NCBI GenBank assembly: GCA_903868545.1
Contig: CAIPVR010000027.1
Span: 1-45,255, forward strand
Direction: 5' to 3'
DNA length: 45,255 nt
Source: an uncultured Actinomycetes bacterium
GTDB taxonomy: Bacteria > Actinomycetota > Acidimicrobiia > Acidimicrobiales > Microtrichaceae
The notes beneath the pieces were generated by a model. That model was not told where the DNA came from, did not search any database, and saw only the letters and a list, made by a program, of their open reading frames with translations. Made by a program: the position numbers and the translations under genes. Of this stretch, positions 22,026 through 31,206 are shown one piece after another (position 1 is the stretch's first letter; each line of letters starts with the position of its first letter).

Positions 22026-22499
22026 TCACTTGACGATGAAGTCCCGGAAGTCCTCCTTGCCGAAACCGAGCACGTAGACCGGTTCGGCGGTCGCCCGCTT
22101 GGCGACACCCCCGTCGGCCGGGTTCCCGAACTGCACGACGTACGCCGCGGTGCGGCACTCGGGCCGGTTCTGCACGTCCACCGCGAGGCTGCCCCCGGTG
22201 ACGAACAGGCCGTCCACGTCGGGGTTCTCGGGGAAGGGCTTGCGCACCGCGTAGGTGAGCGTGTCCCTCACCACCCGCGGCGAGCAGTCCGCCCGGTCGC
22301 TGGTGACGCCGGTGACGCGGTTGCCCAGTGTGTTGGGCAGGCCCGGGATGAAGCCGCCCACCAGCATGCGGGCCGGGACGTCGTCGATCCTCGGCACGAG
22401 GGTCAACCGCAGCGGCGGCCCGGACGGCGGCGCCGGACGGCAGCCCGCCAGTACGAGTGCCGCCACCGCGGCCAGCAGGATCCACCCTCGTCGGATCAT
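22026..22499 (-). CDS. Putative secreted lipoprotein of unknown function
   Basis: MIRRGWILLAAVAALVLAGCRPAP lipobox signal; divergent from the next gene. Confidence 0.7.
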   Translation of the reverse strand: MIRRGWILLAAVAALVLAGCRPAPPSGPPLRLTLVPRIDDVPARMLVGGFIPGLPNTLGNRVTGVTSDRADCSPRVVRDTLTYAVRKPFPENPDVDGLFVTGGSLAVDVQNRPECRTAAYVVQFGNPADGGVAKRATAEPVYVLGFGKEDFRDFIVK

Positions 22500-22635
22500 C
22501 GTCGTCTCGCCCTCCTCCGGCACTCGGTGCGCTCGCACCGACGACGTCAACCTCTGCGGGCCTCGTGCTTCTTCCCGTTCGCCGTGTCCGGTCGCGGGGA
22601 GGTGCCCCGGTCGCGCCGGTACCCTCGGGGGCGTC

Positions 22636-24243
22636 ATGTCGACCCGTCCGCCCGCTTCCACCCGCCGCGGCACCCTCGCCGTGGGCCTGGCCGCGACGGT
22701 GGCCCTCGTGGTCGGCGCGGTGGCGTTCGCGGCACCGGCCCCGGCGCGGACCGGACAGTTCGACCCGGAGCCCACCACGACGGTGCGCGGGGCCGGCTCG
22801 TCGGGTGGCCGGCCGTCCTCCCGTCCCACCGCCGCCCCACCGCCGTCCGGTCCGGTCGCGTACGCCACCGCGGACGGACGCGTGTGGGTGGGCACCGGGG
22901 CGGGGACCCCGACGGAGGTGGGTCAGGGCGCGGCCCTCGGACGCGGCAACCAGGCGGCGGTGGCGCTGTCACCCAACGGCCAGTGGGTGGCGTTCCTCCG
23001 GGCGGACCGGTCGGTCGCCGTGGTGCCGGCCACCGGTGGCCTGCCCACGGTGCTGGGCACCGATGCGGTGCTCACGTCGCTCGGGCGGGACCCGTCCCTC
23101 GCGTGGAACGCGGGCAGCGACCAGGTCGCCTACCTGGCCGCCGGCACGCCCGACATGGTGCCGCCCACGCCACCCACCACCGCACCCCTCAGTGCGCCCG
23201 GCGTGTTCCGCCAGCCCCTGCCGCAGGGGGTCATCGGCAGCGTGGTCAAGGTGATGGCCCGCGACGGCAACGCCGTGGCCCGGATCGGCAACCCGGCGCA
23301 GCGCAGCTATGTGGGCGTGGCGGCCAGTCCGGCGGACGACCTCCTGATCCTGTCCTCGGTGATCCCGGGCACCCGTCAGCGCTACACGCTCGTGGCGTCC
23401 AGCTTCGGCGGGGGTGAGACCCCGACCCTGCTCTCGGCCGACGAGCCGGCCTTCGCCCCCGACGGCAGCTACGTGGTGGCGGTCGGGCCGTCGAAGCGCA
23501 GCAAGGAGCTCGTCCGTCTCGACACCGACACGCTCGAGCGGCGCACGCTGATGCAGTCCGAGTCGTTGTGCACGCCGATGCCCTCGCCCGACGGCACGCG
23601 GATCGTGGTGGCGAGCGGGCCGCGGTGCTCGCGCCTGTCGGTGGTGGGCTCGGGTGGTGGGCGGGTGCTCGACGCCACCCCGCCCGGCTCCACCGACACC
23701 GCGTCCTTCGGGGTGGGCAACCTGGGCTGGACCGCCGAGGGCCGGTGGATCACCCACGCCGCCTGCCGCGCGGACGCCGGCCGCATCGACTGCGGCGGCC
23801 CCACGCTGTTCGTGGAGCCCGACAGCGGCCGCCTGACCCGCGGGCCCGACGCCACCACGATCGTGCCGGTGCGCGAGGCCCTCGTGGAGGACGTGACGCT
23901 GCACGTCAACCTGCGCGGCCCGGTGACCTTCCGTGGCACCTTCACCCTCGACGCCACGGCCCGGGCCCAGGTGCAGGACACCGCCGACGGCGGCCGCCTC
24001 GCCCTGCGGCTCACCGACGGGTCGAAGTCCATGGCGTTCAACCTCGAGGTGGCCGACGGTGCGCCGTGGGTGACCGGCACCGTGACCGTCACCGACCCGG
24101 CCTCCGACCTGAACCGCACGGTCACCGTACTGGGCCGGACCGGCGCGCTCGGGGTGCGCGTCTTCTCCCTGTCGGGCATCTGGTTCAGTACGGACGAACT
24201 GCCCTTCGAGACGGGTAGGTTCAACCTGTCGGTCCGACGCTGA
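22636..24243 (+). CDS. Secreted/anchored TolB-like beta-propeller protein
   Basis: N-terminal signal/TM, repeated VALSPNGQWVAFLR, PAFAPDGSYVVAVG, MPSPDGTRIVVASG propeller blades. Confidence 0.75.
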   Translation: MSTRPPASTRRGTLAVGLAATVALVVGAVAFAAPAPARTGQFDPEPTTTVRGAGSSGGRPSSRPTAAPPPSGPVAYATADGRVWVGTGAGTPTEVGQGAALGRGNQAAVALSPNGQWVAFLRADRSVAVVPATGGLPTVLGTDAVLTSLGRDPSLAWNAGSDQVAYLAAGTPDMVPPTPPTTAPLSAPGVFRQPLPQGVIGSVVKVMARDGNAVARIGNPAQRSYVGVAASPADDLLILSSVIPGTRQRYTLVASSFGGGETPTLLSADEPAFAPDGSYVVAVGPSKRSKELVRLDTDTLERRTLMQSESLCTPMPSPDGTRIVVASGPRCSRLSVVGSGGGRVLDATPPGSTDTASFGVGNLGWTAEGRWITHAACRADAGRIDCGGPTLFVEPDSGRLTRGPDATTIVPVREALVEDVTLHVNLRGPVTFRGTFTLDATARAQVQDTADGGRLALRLTDGSKSMAFNLEVADGAPWVTGTVTVTDPASDLNRTVTVLGRTGALGVRVFSLSGIWFSTDELPFETGRFNLSVRR

Positions 24244-24320
24244 CGCGCCGGACCCCCGGGCGGACCATGTGTCCGGCCGGTTCCGAACCGACCGACCGAC
24301 CGGCCCGACCCGCCCGACCC

Positions 24321-26324
24321 ATGACCGCCTCACCCGCCGCCAGCTCCTCCGGAGCCCGCATCGTGTTCCGCGACGTGTCGCCGACCACCCCGCTCGGCGG
24401 CGCCGCGAAGGCCGTGGTGGGCGACCGGGTGATCGTGGCCGCCACCCTGGTGCGCGACGGCCACGGGCTGCTCTCGGCCCGCGTGCGCTGGCGGCGGGTC
24501 GACGGCCCGGGGTCGCCCGGCGGGTGGTCGGTCGCGCCGATGCAGGACCGGGGCGACGGGCGGGTCGAGGGCGAGCTGCGCGTCGACGAACCGGGGTCCT
24601 ACGAGTTCGAGGTGCAGGCCTGGCTCGACCACCTCGCCACCTGGCGCCGTGACCTGCAGCGTCGGGCCGCGGCCGGCCAGGGCCTCACCGTGGAGTTCGA
24701 GGTGGGCGCCCGGCTCCTCGAGGCCCGGGCCCGTTCCGTGGCCGAGCCCTCGGCACGCGCCCGTCTCGCCGATGCCGTGGCCACGCTGCGTTCCGCCACC
24801 TGCACCGACGCAGTGCGCCTGGCCGCGGGCCTCGACGACGCGGTCGCGGCGCTGGTGGAGGGCGGGGTCGACCCGCTGGAGCTGACCACCGCAGGGCCCT
24901 TCCCGCTGCGGGTCGACCGGGAGCTCGCCGTGCGCGGCGCCTGGTACGAGTTCTTCCCCCGCTCCGAGGGCGGGTTCCGCCCCGGCGCCCGCACCTGGGA
25001 GCGCCTCGAGGCGATCGCCGCCGCGGGCTTCGACGTGGTCTACATCCCACCGATCCACCCGATCGGGGTGACCAACCGCAAGGGCCGCAACAACAGCGTG
25101 GTCGCCGGCCCCGGCGACGTGGGCAGCCCGTGGGGGATCGGTGGCCCGCTCGGCGACGGGACCTTCGGCGGCCACACCGCGGTGCACCCCGACCTGGGCA
25201 CGATCGACGACGTCGACCGGTTCATCGCCCGCTGTCGGGAGCTCGGCATGGAGGTGGCGCTCGACTACGCGCTGCAGTGCAGCCCCGACCACCCCTGGGC
25301 CCGCGAGCACCCCGAGTGGTTCACCCGCCTCCCCGACGGGTCGATCCGCTACGCCGAGAACCCCCCGAAGAAGTACCAGGACATCTACCCGATCGACTTC
25401 TGGCCCGAGCGCGAGGAGGACCGGGTGGCCCTGTGGGAGGCGTGCCGGGCCGTGCTCGAGTTCTGGTGCGAGCACGGCGTCCGTGTCTTCCGGGTGGACA
25501 ACCCCCACACCAAGCCGGCTGCGTTCTGGGCGTGGGTCATCCCCGACATCCAGGCCCGCTGGCCCGACGTGGTGTTCCTGGCCGAGGCGTTCACGCTGCC
25601 GGCGATGATGCACACGCTCGCCGAGCTCGGGTTCAGCCAGAGCTACACGTACTTCACGTGGCGCACCACGAAGTGGGAGCTCGAGGAGTACGGCCGTGAA
25701 CTGGCCCACGGACCGGCGGCGACCTTCTTCCGGCCGAACCTGTGGCCCAACACGCCCGACATCCTCGCTGGGCCCCTGCGGAACGGTCCCCGCAGCGCGT
25801 TCGAGGTCCGGGCGGTGCTCGCCGCGCTGCTGGCGCCGAGCTGGGGTGTGTACTCGGGCTACGAGCTGTGCGAGAACGCACCCGCGTCGCCCGACAACGA
25901 GGAGTACCTCGACTCCGAGAAGTACGAGCTCAAGGACCGCGACTGGTCACGGCCCGAGTCACTGATGCCGCTCCTGGCCATGCTGAACGGGATCCGTCGG
26001 GCGCACCCGGCCACCTGGCGGATGGGCTCCCTGCGGTTCCACCACACCGAGCACGACACGGTCCTCGCCTGGACCCACCATCGCCCGGCCGGGCCCGACG
26101 GGCCGGCCGACACGGTGCTCGTGGTGCTCAACCTCGATCCCGTCCGCACCGCCGAGACGATGGTGTGGCTCGACCTGGGCGCGTTCGGCCTCGACGAGCA
26201 CGTGCCGTTCGAGGTGACCGACGAGCTCACCGACGAGACGTGGACCTGGCGGGGGAGCGGCAACTACGTGCGCCTGGACCCGTCGGAGCGGGTCGCCCAC
26301 GTGTTCTCGGTCGCCCACGGCTGA
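24321..26324 (+). CDS. glgE: Alpha-1,4-glucan:maltose-1-phosphate maltosyltransferase
   Basis: GAWYEFFPRSEG, YIPPIHPIGVTNRKGRNN, GVRVFRVDNPHTKPAAFWAWVI, FLAEAFTLPAMMHTLAELGFSQSYTYFTWR. Confidence 0.95.
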   Translation: MTASPAASSSGARIVFRDVSPTTPLGGAAKAVVGDRVIVAATLVRDGHGLLSARVRWRRVDGPGSPGGWSVAPMQDRGDGRVEGELRVDEPGSYEFEVQAWLDHLATWRRDLQRRAAAGQGLTVEFEVGARLLEARARSVAEPSARARLADAVATLRSATCTDAVRLAAGLDDAVAALVEGGVDPLELTTAGPFPLRVDRELAVRGAWYEFFPRSEGGFRPGARTWERLEAIAAAGFDVVYIPPIHPIGVTNRKGRNNSVVAGPGDVGSPWGIGGPLGDGTFGGHTAVHPDLGTIDDVDRFIARCRELGMEVALDYALQCSPDHPWAREHPEWFTRLPDGSIRYAENPPKKYQDIYPIDFWPEREEDRVALWEACRAVLEFWCEHGVRVFRVDNPHTKPAAFWAWVIPDIQARWPDVVFLAEAFTLPAMMHTLAELGFSQSYTYFTWRTTKWELEEYGRELAHGPAATFFRPNLWPNTPDILAGPLRNGPRSAFEVRAVLAALLAPSWGVYSGYELCENAPASPDNEEYLDSEKYELKDRDWSRPESLMPLLAMLNGIRRAHPATWRMGSLRFHHTEHDTVLAWTHHRPAGPDGPADTVLVVLNLDPVRTAETMVWLDLGAFGLDEHVPFEVTDELTDETWTWRGSGNYVRLDPSERVAHVFSVAHG

Positions 26325-26360
26325 CACCGCAGGACGTCGCAGTTCCCCCGGGTCGGTCGC

Positions 26361-27287
26361 TCACACGCCGATCTGGAGCACCGAGGTGGACCAGCTCCCA
26401 CCGGGGTCCGGCGTGAACACGGTGACCTTGCCGCCGAAGAAGCCCGACAGCAGGACGCGGCCGTCGGTCAGGGCGACCACGTTGTCGGAGACGTCGATGG
26501 GCGAGCGCCCCACCAGCCGGGCCACGCCGGTGGCCGGGTCCACCGCGTACACCGCGGCCTCGATGCCCTGGCCCACGAACACCGTGCCGTCCGCGGCCAC
26601 GTCGGCGCCCACGGCGAACTTCAGCCCGGTCTTCCCCGGCTCGTCGGGGAACGTGAGCGGGATGTCCGTGAAGGTGCCCGTGGCGGTGTCGATGCGGCCG
26701 AGGCCGCCGGTGCCGAGCAGTCCGGGCACGCCCCCGGTGGGCGCGTAGAGCAGGCCGTCGGGGCCGAAGCCGAAGCCGTTCAGCACCGGGAGTCCGTCGG
26801 CGACGGTGGTGACCGGACCGCCGTCGAGGGGCACCCGCAGCAGCTCGTCGCGCTCGTCCGTGCCGAACCCGACCAGCACCGACGTGCCCGACGGATCGAG
26901 TGCGATCGGGTTCACGCCGCGGCCCACGGCTGCGAGCACGGTGGCCGTGCCACCGCCCCGGGGGATCCGGATCACGAGCCCCTCGGTGGGGCAGGTGGCC
27001 ACCACATCGCCGCCGGGCACCACCACCGGGTCGTCGGTGGTGCAGGTGCCGGCGTCCATGCCGTAGCGCTCCTGGATCACGCCGGTGTCGGGGCTGAAGC
27101 GCACGACCTGCTTGCCGAACAGGTCGGCCACCCATACCGACGACCCCTCCTGGACCATGCCGTTGACCCCGAGCGGCGCCGCCTGGCTCAGTTCGGCCGG
27201 CGGTGAGGACGGTGGGCTGCACGCCGCGGCCACCATCACCAGACCTGCCAGTGCGGCGAGTGCCGCGTTCCGTCGTCGTGCCCGCAT
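26361..27287 (-). CDS. SMP-30/NHL-like beta-propeller lipoprotein
   Basis: MRARRRNAALAALAGLVMVAAACSPP lipobox; VWVADLFGKQVVRFSPDTG, GFGFGPDGLLYAPTGG. Confidence 0.75.
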   Translation of the reverse strand: MRARRRNAALAALAGLVMVAAACSPPSSPPAELSQAAPLGVNGMVQEGSSVWVADLFGKQVVRFSPDTGVIQERYGMDAGTCTTDDPVVVPGGDVVATCPTEGLVIRIPRGGGTATVLAAVGRGVNPIALDPSGTSVLVGFGTDERDELLRVPLDGGPVTTVADGLPVLNGFGFGPDGLLYAPTGGVPGLLGTGGLGRIDTATGTFTDIPLTFPDEPGKTGLKFAVGADVAADGTVFVGQGIEAAVYAVDPATGVARLVGRSPIDVSDNVVALTDGRVLLSGFFGGKVTVFTPDPGGSWSTSVLQIGV

Positions 27288-27344
27288 CGCCCAGCTCCCT
27301 CGTACGGCTCCTGCTCCGTGCCCCGCCTGGGGCAGGATGGCCGC

Positions 27345-27725
27345 ATGAATGATCGCACCGTCGCCCGCTCGATCGCACTCGGCCGCATCGTCTTCGGCCT
27401 GATCATGCTGCTGATCCCCCACAGCGTGCTGGCCCGCACGAGCGAGGTGCGCCCCGGTCCGCTGGTGTGGATGGCCCGTGCGTTCGGCATCCGCGACGTG
27501 GTGCTGGGCGTGGGCGCGGTGCTGGAACTCACCGAGGAGGAGCCGACCGGGCAGTGGGTGACGCTGGGCGCGCTGGCCGACACCTCCGACGCCGTGGCCG
27601 CCGTGGTGTGGCGCGACGAGCTCGGTACCGCCGGGATGGCGTCGACGTTGGCGCTGGCCGTTCCCGCGGCGGCCGGCGGATGGTGGTCGGCGATCAGCCT
27701 GCGCACCCGCCGCACGGCCGGCTGA
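27345..27725 (+). CDS. Small membrane protein of unknown function
   Basis: MNDRTVARSIALGRIVFGLIMLLIP, several hydrophobic segments; divergent from the preceding lipoprotein gene. Confidence 0.65.
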   Translation: MNDRTVARSIALGRIVFGLIMLLIPHSVLARTSEVRPGPLVWMARAFGIRDVVLGVGAVLELTEEEPTGQWVTLGALADTSDAVAAVVWRDELGTAGMASTLALAVPAAAGGWWSAISLRTRRTAG

Positions 27726-27823
27726 GCGGCCCGGCCGGGAGGTCCGTCCGTCGCCCGGCGGGTGCTGCCTCCGCGGGACAGGAGCGCGTCTACCCTTCGC
27801 GCGGGGAGAAAGCAGGGGCGGCG

Positions 27824-29491
27824 ATGCGGGAACCGGTCGCGACGGAGGACCAGTCGGAGCTGGCGCCGTACCTGCGCGCCCTCGAGCTCATCGGCCGGGG
27901 CGGCTCCGCAGTGGTCCACCGGTGCGTCGACGAGCGTCTCGGGCGCGAGGTGGCGGTCAAGGTGCTGCATCCCCTCGACATCCGCCCCGGCGCCCCGGCG
28001 GCCCCGGCGGAGGCGCGTACGCAGGCCCTGCTGAGCTGGCACCCGTTCGTGCTCAGCGTGTTCGACGTGGGCGTGAGCACGTCCGGCCATCCGTACATCG
28101 TGAGCGAGTTCGCGTCCGGTGGCGCGCTCTCGGACCGTGTCGACGCCGACGGCCCGCTCGATCCCGCCGACGCCGTCCGGCTCGCCGGTGAGCTCGCCGA
28201 GGCGCTGTCGGCGGCCCACGCCGCAGGGGTGAGCCACTGCGACGTCAAGCCGTCGAACGTGCTGTTCGCCGGGGACGGATCACTCCGCCTGGCCGACTTC
28301 GGGATCGCCCGGTCCTCCACCGTCACGAGCCGGACCGTGGGCCACCTGCAGGCCAGCCTCGTCTACGCCCCGCCCGAACTGCTCGAGGGCCGGCGGCCCG
28401 GCCCTCCGGGCGACCTGTGGGGCCTCGCGCTGTCGGTGTGGACGGCCCTCACCGGGCTGGAGCCGTTCGGTGGTTCGGGCCAGCCGGTGGCCACCTTCGT
28501 GGCACGGCTCCAGGCCGAGCGGGCCGGGTTCGAGTCCCTCGGCCTGCCGCCCGAGGTGGCCGAGGTCCTCGGCCGCTGCCTCGACCACGACCCTGCCCGG
28601 CGTCCGTCGGCGCCCGACGTGGTGGCCGCGGTGCGCGGCGCCGCGACGCCCGCTGCCGGTGTCGCCGGGGCGCCCGACGTGGTGGCGGTCCACGAGGCGA
28701 GCGTGCGCGAGCGTCGCCGCCTGATGGCGGCCATCGTCGCGGACTTCGAGGACCCCGCCGTCAGTTCCTTCGAGCTCGTGCAGCGGGCGCTCGTCGAGTA
28801 CCCGAGGAGGTTCCGCACGCCGGTCCGCGCCATTCTCGAGTGCGCGCAGCGGGGTGGGGGTCTGCCGCCCGGCGAACTGGTGACCGACGAGCAGCTCCGG
28901 CGTCTCGTGCTGGCCGACCAGTTGCGGAACCTGGCTGGTTCGCCGCGCTTCTTCTTCGACGGTGAGATGGGGGAGTACGACCCGTCGCGTCTGCCGGGCG
29001 AACTCCGTGACCCGGCCCGTCTGATGTCGGAGGCCCACCTGTGGGTCGCCGAGCGCAGTCCTGGCGTGCGGGTGGGTCTCGCCGGACCGAAGGCCGAGGT
29101 GGGGCGGGCGGTGCTGGGCCGCTTCGCGGCACCAGGGTTCATCGAGGACTTCTTCGCCGACGACCGCTCCTTCGACCTGTTCGACGTGCCCACGGTGCTG
29201 ATCCTGCTCGAGGTCGCACGGGCGTTCTTCGAGGTGCTGGTCCAGGGTCGTCACGACTGGGTGGCGGAGCTCATGCGCTGCAAACCCGACCTGCGGGCCG
29301 CCGTGGTGTTCGAGCACCCGGACTTCATGATGGGCGTCCTGCGGGCCGTGCCCGGGCTCGCCGAGGAGATCCGTGGCACCCGCTGGGGGACCGAGATCGA
29401 GCTCGGCCTCAGTCGCACGAGCGCCTCGGAGCGGGCGGGCCTCCGCATCACCTTCCCCGCGGAGCTCGCGGCACTCGGGATCGACCTGTGA
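27824..29491 (+). CDS. Serine/threonine protein kinase with a large uncharacterised C-terminal domain
   Basis: LIGRGGSAVVHRCVDERLGREVAVKVL, HCDVKPSNVLF (HCD variant), ADFGIAR, YAPPELLEG; about 280 aa C-terminal region not recognised. Confidence 0.88.
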   Translation: MREPVATEDQSELAPYLRALELIGRGGSAVVHRCVDERLGREVAVKVLHPLDIRPGAPAAPAEARTQALLSWHPFVLSVFDVGVSTSGHPYIVSEFASGGALSDRVDADGPLDPADAVRLAGELAEALSAAHAAGVSHCDVKPSNVLFAGDGSLRLADFGIARSSTVTSRTVGHLQASLVYAPPELLEGRRPGPPGDLWGLALSVWTALTGLEPFGGSGQPVATFVARLQAERAGFESLGLPPEVAEVLGRCLDHDPARRPSAPDVVAAVRGAATPAAGVAGAPDVVAVHEASVRERRRLMAAIVADFEDPAVSSFELVQRALVEYPRRFRTPVRAILECAQRGGGLPPGELVTDEQLRRLVLADQLRNLAGSPRFFFDGEMGEYDPSRLPGELRDPARLMSEAHLWVAERSPGVRVGLAGPKAEVGRAVLGRFAAPGFIEDFFADDRSFDLFDVPTVLILLEVARAFFEVLVQGRHDWVAELMRCKPDLRAAVVFEHPDFMMGVLRAVPGLAEEIRGTRWGTEIELGLSRTSASERAGLRITFPAELAALGIDL

Positions 29492-29498
29492 GTCTCCC

Positions 29499-30227
29499 GT
29501 GACCGACGGGCCCCTCACGGTCGCGTTCCTCGACGAGCGGGTGGAGCTCGTCCCGGGTGACGAGCTCACCTTCGGCCGGCGCGCCGACCTGGTGCTCGAC
29601 GAGAACCCCTACATGCACCGGGTGTGCGGCCGCCTCGTCCACCGTCAGGGCGTCTGGTGGCTCCAGAACCACGGCAACCACCTCCGGTTGGAGCTCGAGG
29701 ACCTCGACGGGGTGGGTCCGGCCGAACTCCTGCCCGGACAGCAGTTGCCGGTGACCGCACGGCGCAGCGCCGTGCGCCTCGCTGCGGGCCCGGCCAACTA
29801 CGAGCTCGAACTGGGCGTGGAAGCGGGGCTCGACCTCGGGAACGCCGACGTGCCGGTGGGGACCGCCACCGTGGACTTCGGTGCCGTCCCGCTCTCGCCC
29901 GAGCAGCACCTCCTCCTCGTGGCGCTGTTCGACTCGAGCCGGCGGCACGGGGGCGCCGTGGAGGGCAACGCGGTCATCGCCGCCCGGCTCGGGTGGACCG
30001 CCAAGAAGTTCCACCGCAAGCTCGATGCGGTCTGCGACAAGCTCCACCGGGAGGGGGTACCGGGCCTCCGGTCGGAGCCGGGTTCGGGTTCGAACGCCGA
30101 GCTCCGGCGCGCCGTGCTGGTCCGCCATGCGGTCAACAGCGGGCTGGTCGGCCCGGGCGACCTGGGGCTCCTCAGGGCGCCGGCTTCTCCACCGACTCCC
30201 AGTCCCGCCCCTCCAGGTACGGCGTGA
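29499..30227 (+). CDS. Putative FHA-domain protein with a winged-helix-like C-terminal region
   Basis: GTG start 7 nt after the kinase stop; LTFGRRADLVLDENPYMHRVCGRLVHRQGVWWLQNHGNHLRLEL resembles FHA; C-terminal EQHLLLVALFDSSRR...AARLGWTAKKFHRKLDAVCDKL looks like a winged helix. Confidence 0.65.
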   Translation: MTDGPLTVAFLDERVELVPGDELTFGRRADLVLDENPYMHRVCGRLVHRQGVWWLQNHGNHLRLELEDLDGVGPAELLPGQQLPVTARRSAVRLAAGPANYELELGVEAGLDLGNADVPVGTATVDFGAVPLSPEQHLLLVALFDSSRRHGGAVEGNAVIAARLGWTAKKFHRKLDAVCDKLHREGVPGLRSEPGSGSNAELRRAVLVRHAVNSGLVGPGDLGLLRAPASPPTPSPAPPGTA

Positions 30228-30864
30228 AGGACTCCGCGATGTGGGCCAGGTCGAGCGCCGACTTGGGTCGCTTGATCTCGTACAGGTGCGGGAACCGCTC
30301 CCATGCCCTCACCGCGTCCCACAGGGCCACGGCGTCGTCGCCGGTGGGGGCCGGGGTCACCACCGGCCCGTAGAGGGCGCGGCCGCTGGGGAACACGAGC
30401 GTCGGCACGCCGAAGCCGCCGAGGGCGAGCGCGGCCTCGTGGTCGGCGCGTACGTCGTCGGTGGTGGTGGGGTCGGCGAGCGCCTCGTCCACCAGCGAGG
30501 GGTCGAGGTCGATCTCGGTCAGCACCGTCCGTGCCGCGTCAGGGGTGTGGGGCTTGCGGCCGTGCTCGTGGAGCCAACTGCCGGCGGTGGCGTAGTAGCG
30601 GTCCACCAGGTCGTTGCCGGTGCGGAGGTCGCCGTCGACCCCGCGCCGCAGGCGGGCCGCCACCCGCAGCATCCCCCAGCCGTAGGACCACTCCCGCTCC
30701 CACGGGTGCTTCCTGCCCTCCCGCCGATTGACCTCCTCGAGGGAGAAGAAGCGCCACTCCACCTCGACGAGGCCGCGGTCGCGCACCTCCCGGGCCCACT
30801 TCGAGGTCTGGTACGCCCACGGGCACATCACGTCGAAGTGGAAGCGGAGGGGCACCGGGCTCAT
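30172..30864 (-). CDS. DsbA-family thioredoxin-like protein (FrnE / mycothiol-dependent nitroreductase Rv2466c-like)
   Basis: LRFHFDVMCPWAYQTSKWAREV active-site region; GGFGVPTLVFPSGRALYGPVV cis-Pro motif. Confidence 0.82.
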   Translation of the reverse strand: MSPVPLRFHFDVMCPWAYQTSKWAREVRDRGLVEVEWRFFSLEEVNRREGRKHPWEREWSYGWGMLRVAARLRRGVDGDLRTGNDLVDRYYATAGSWLHEHGRKPHTPDAARTVLTEIDLDPSLVDEALADPTTTDDVRADHEAALALGGFGVPTLVFPSGRALYGPVVTPAPTGDDAVALWDAVRAWERFPHLYEIKRPKSALDLAHIAESFTPYLEGRDWESVEKPAP

Positions 30865-30891
30865 GGCGCGAGCCTACGACAGCGGTCAGGA

Positions 30892-30936
30892 GCATCATGA
30901 TGCGCAAGATGTGATGTATCGTGCATCACATGCGCA
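30892..30936. promoter_or_regulatory. Nested palindromic operator/promoter of the VapBC operon
   Basis: Perfect 12-bp palindrome GCATCATGATGC (30892-30903) and 8-bp inverted repeat ATGTGATG-N7-CATCACAT (30909-30931) overlapping the antitoxin ATG. Confidence 0.75.
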
Positions 30937-31190
30937 CCACCGTGACCCTCGACCCCGACGTCGCCGCGGGGATCCGCCGCGTCATGGCGGAACGGGGCAG
31001 CTCGTTCAAGGAGGCGCTCAACGACGTGGCCCGGCGCGGTCTCCGGCCCACCGCGGCGCATGCGGAGCCGTACACCTCGCCCACGTTCCGCTCCCGCATC
31101 CGACCAGGGCTCGACCTCGACAAGGCGCTGTCCCTCGTCGGCGACCTCGAGGACGACGAGGTGCTGCGCCGCGCCGAGCAGGGCAAGTAG
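30930..31190 (+). CDS. vapB: Ribbon-helix-helix antitoxin (VapB-type)
   Basis: MRTTVTLDPDVAAGIRRVMAERGSSFKEALNDVARRGLR RHH-like N-term; followed by a PIN toxin. Confidence 0.88.
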   Translation: MRTTVTLDPDVAAGIRRVMAERGSSFKEALNDVARRGLRPTAAHAEPYTSPTFRSRIRPGLDLDKALSLVGDLEDDEVLRRAEQGK

Positions 31191-31206
31191 GAACCCGAAC
31201 GGGCCG

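Noticed and set aside
28280-29569. 429-aa minus-strand ORF
   Set aside because: Antisense to the kinase; no recognisable motif.
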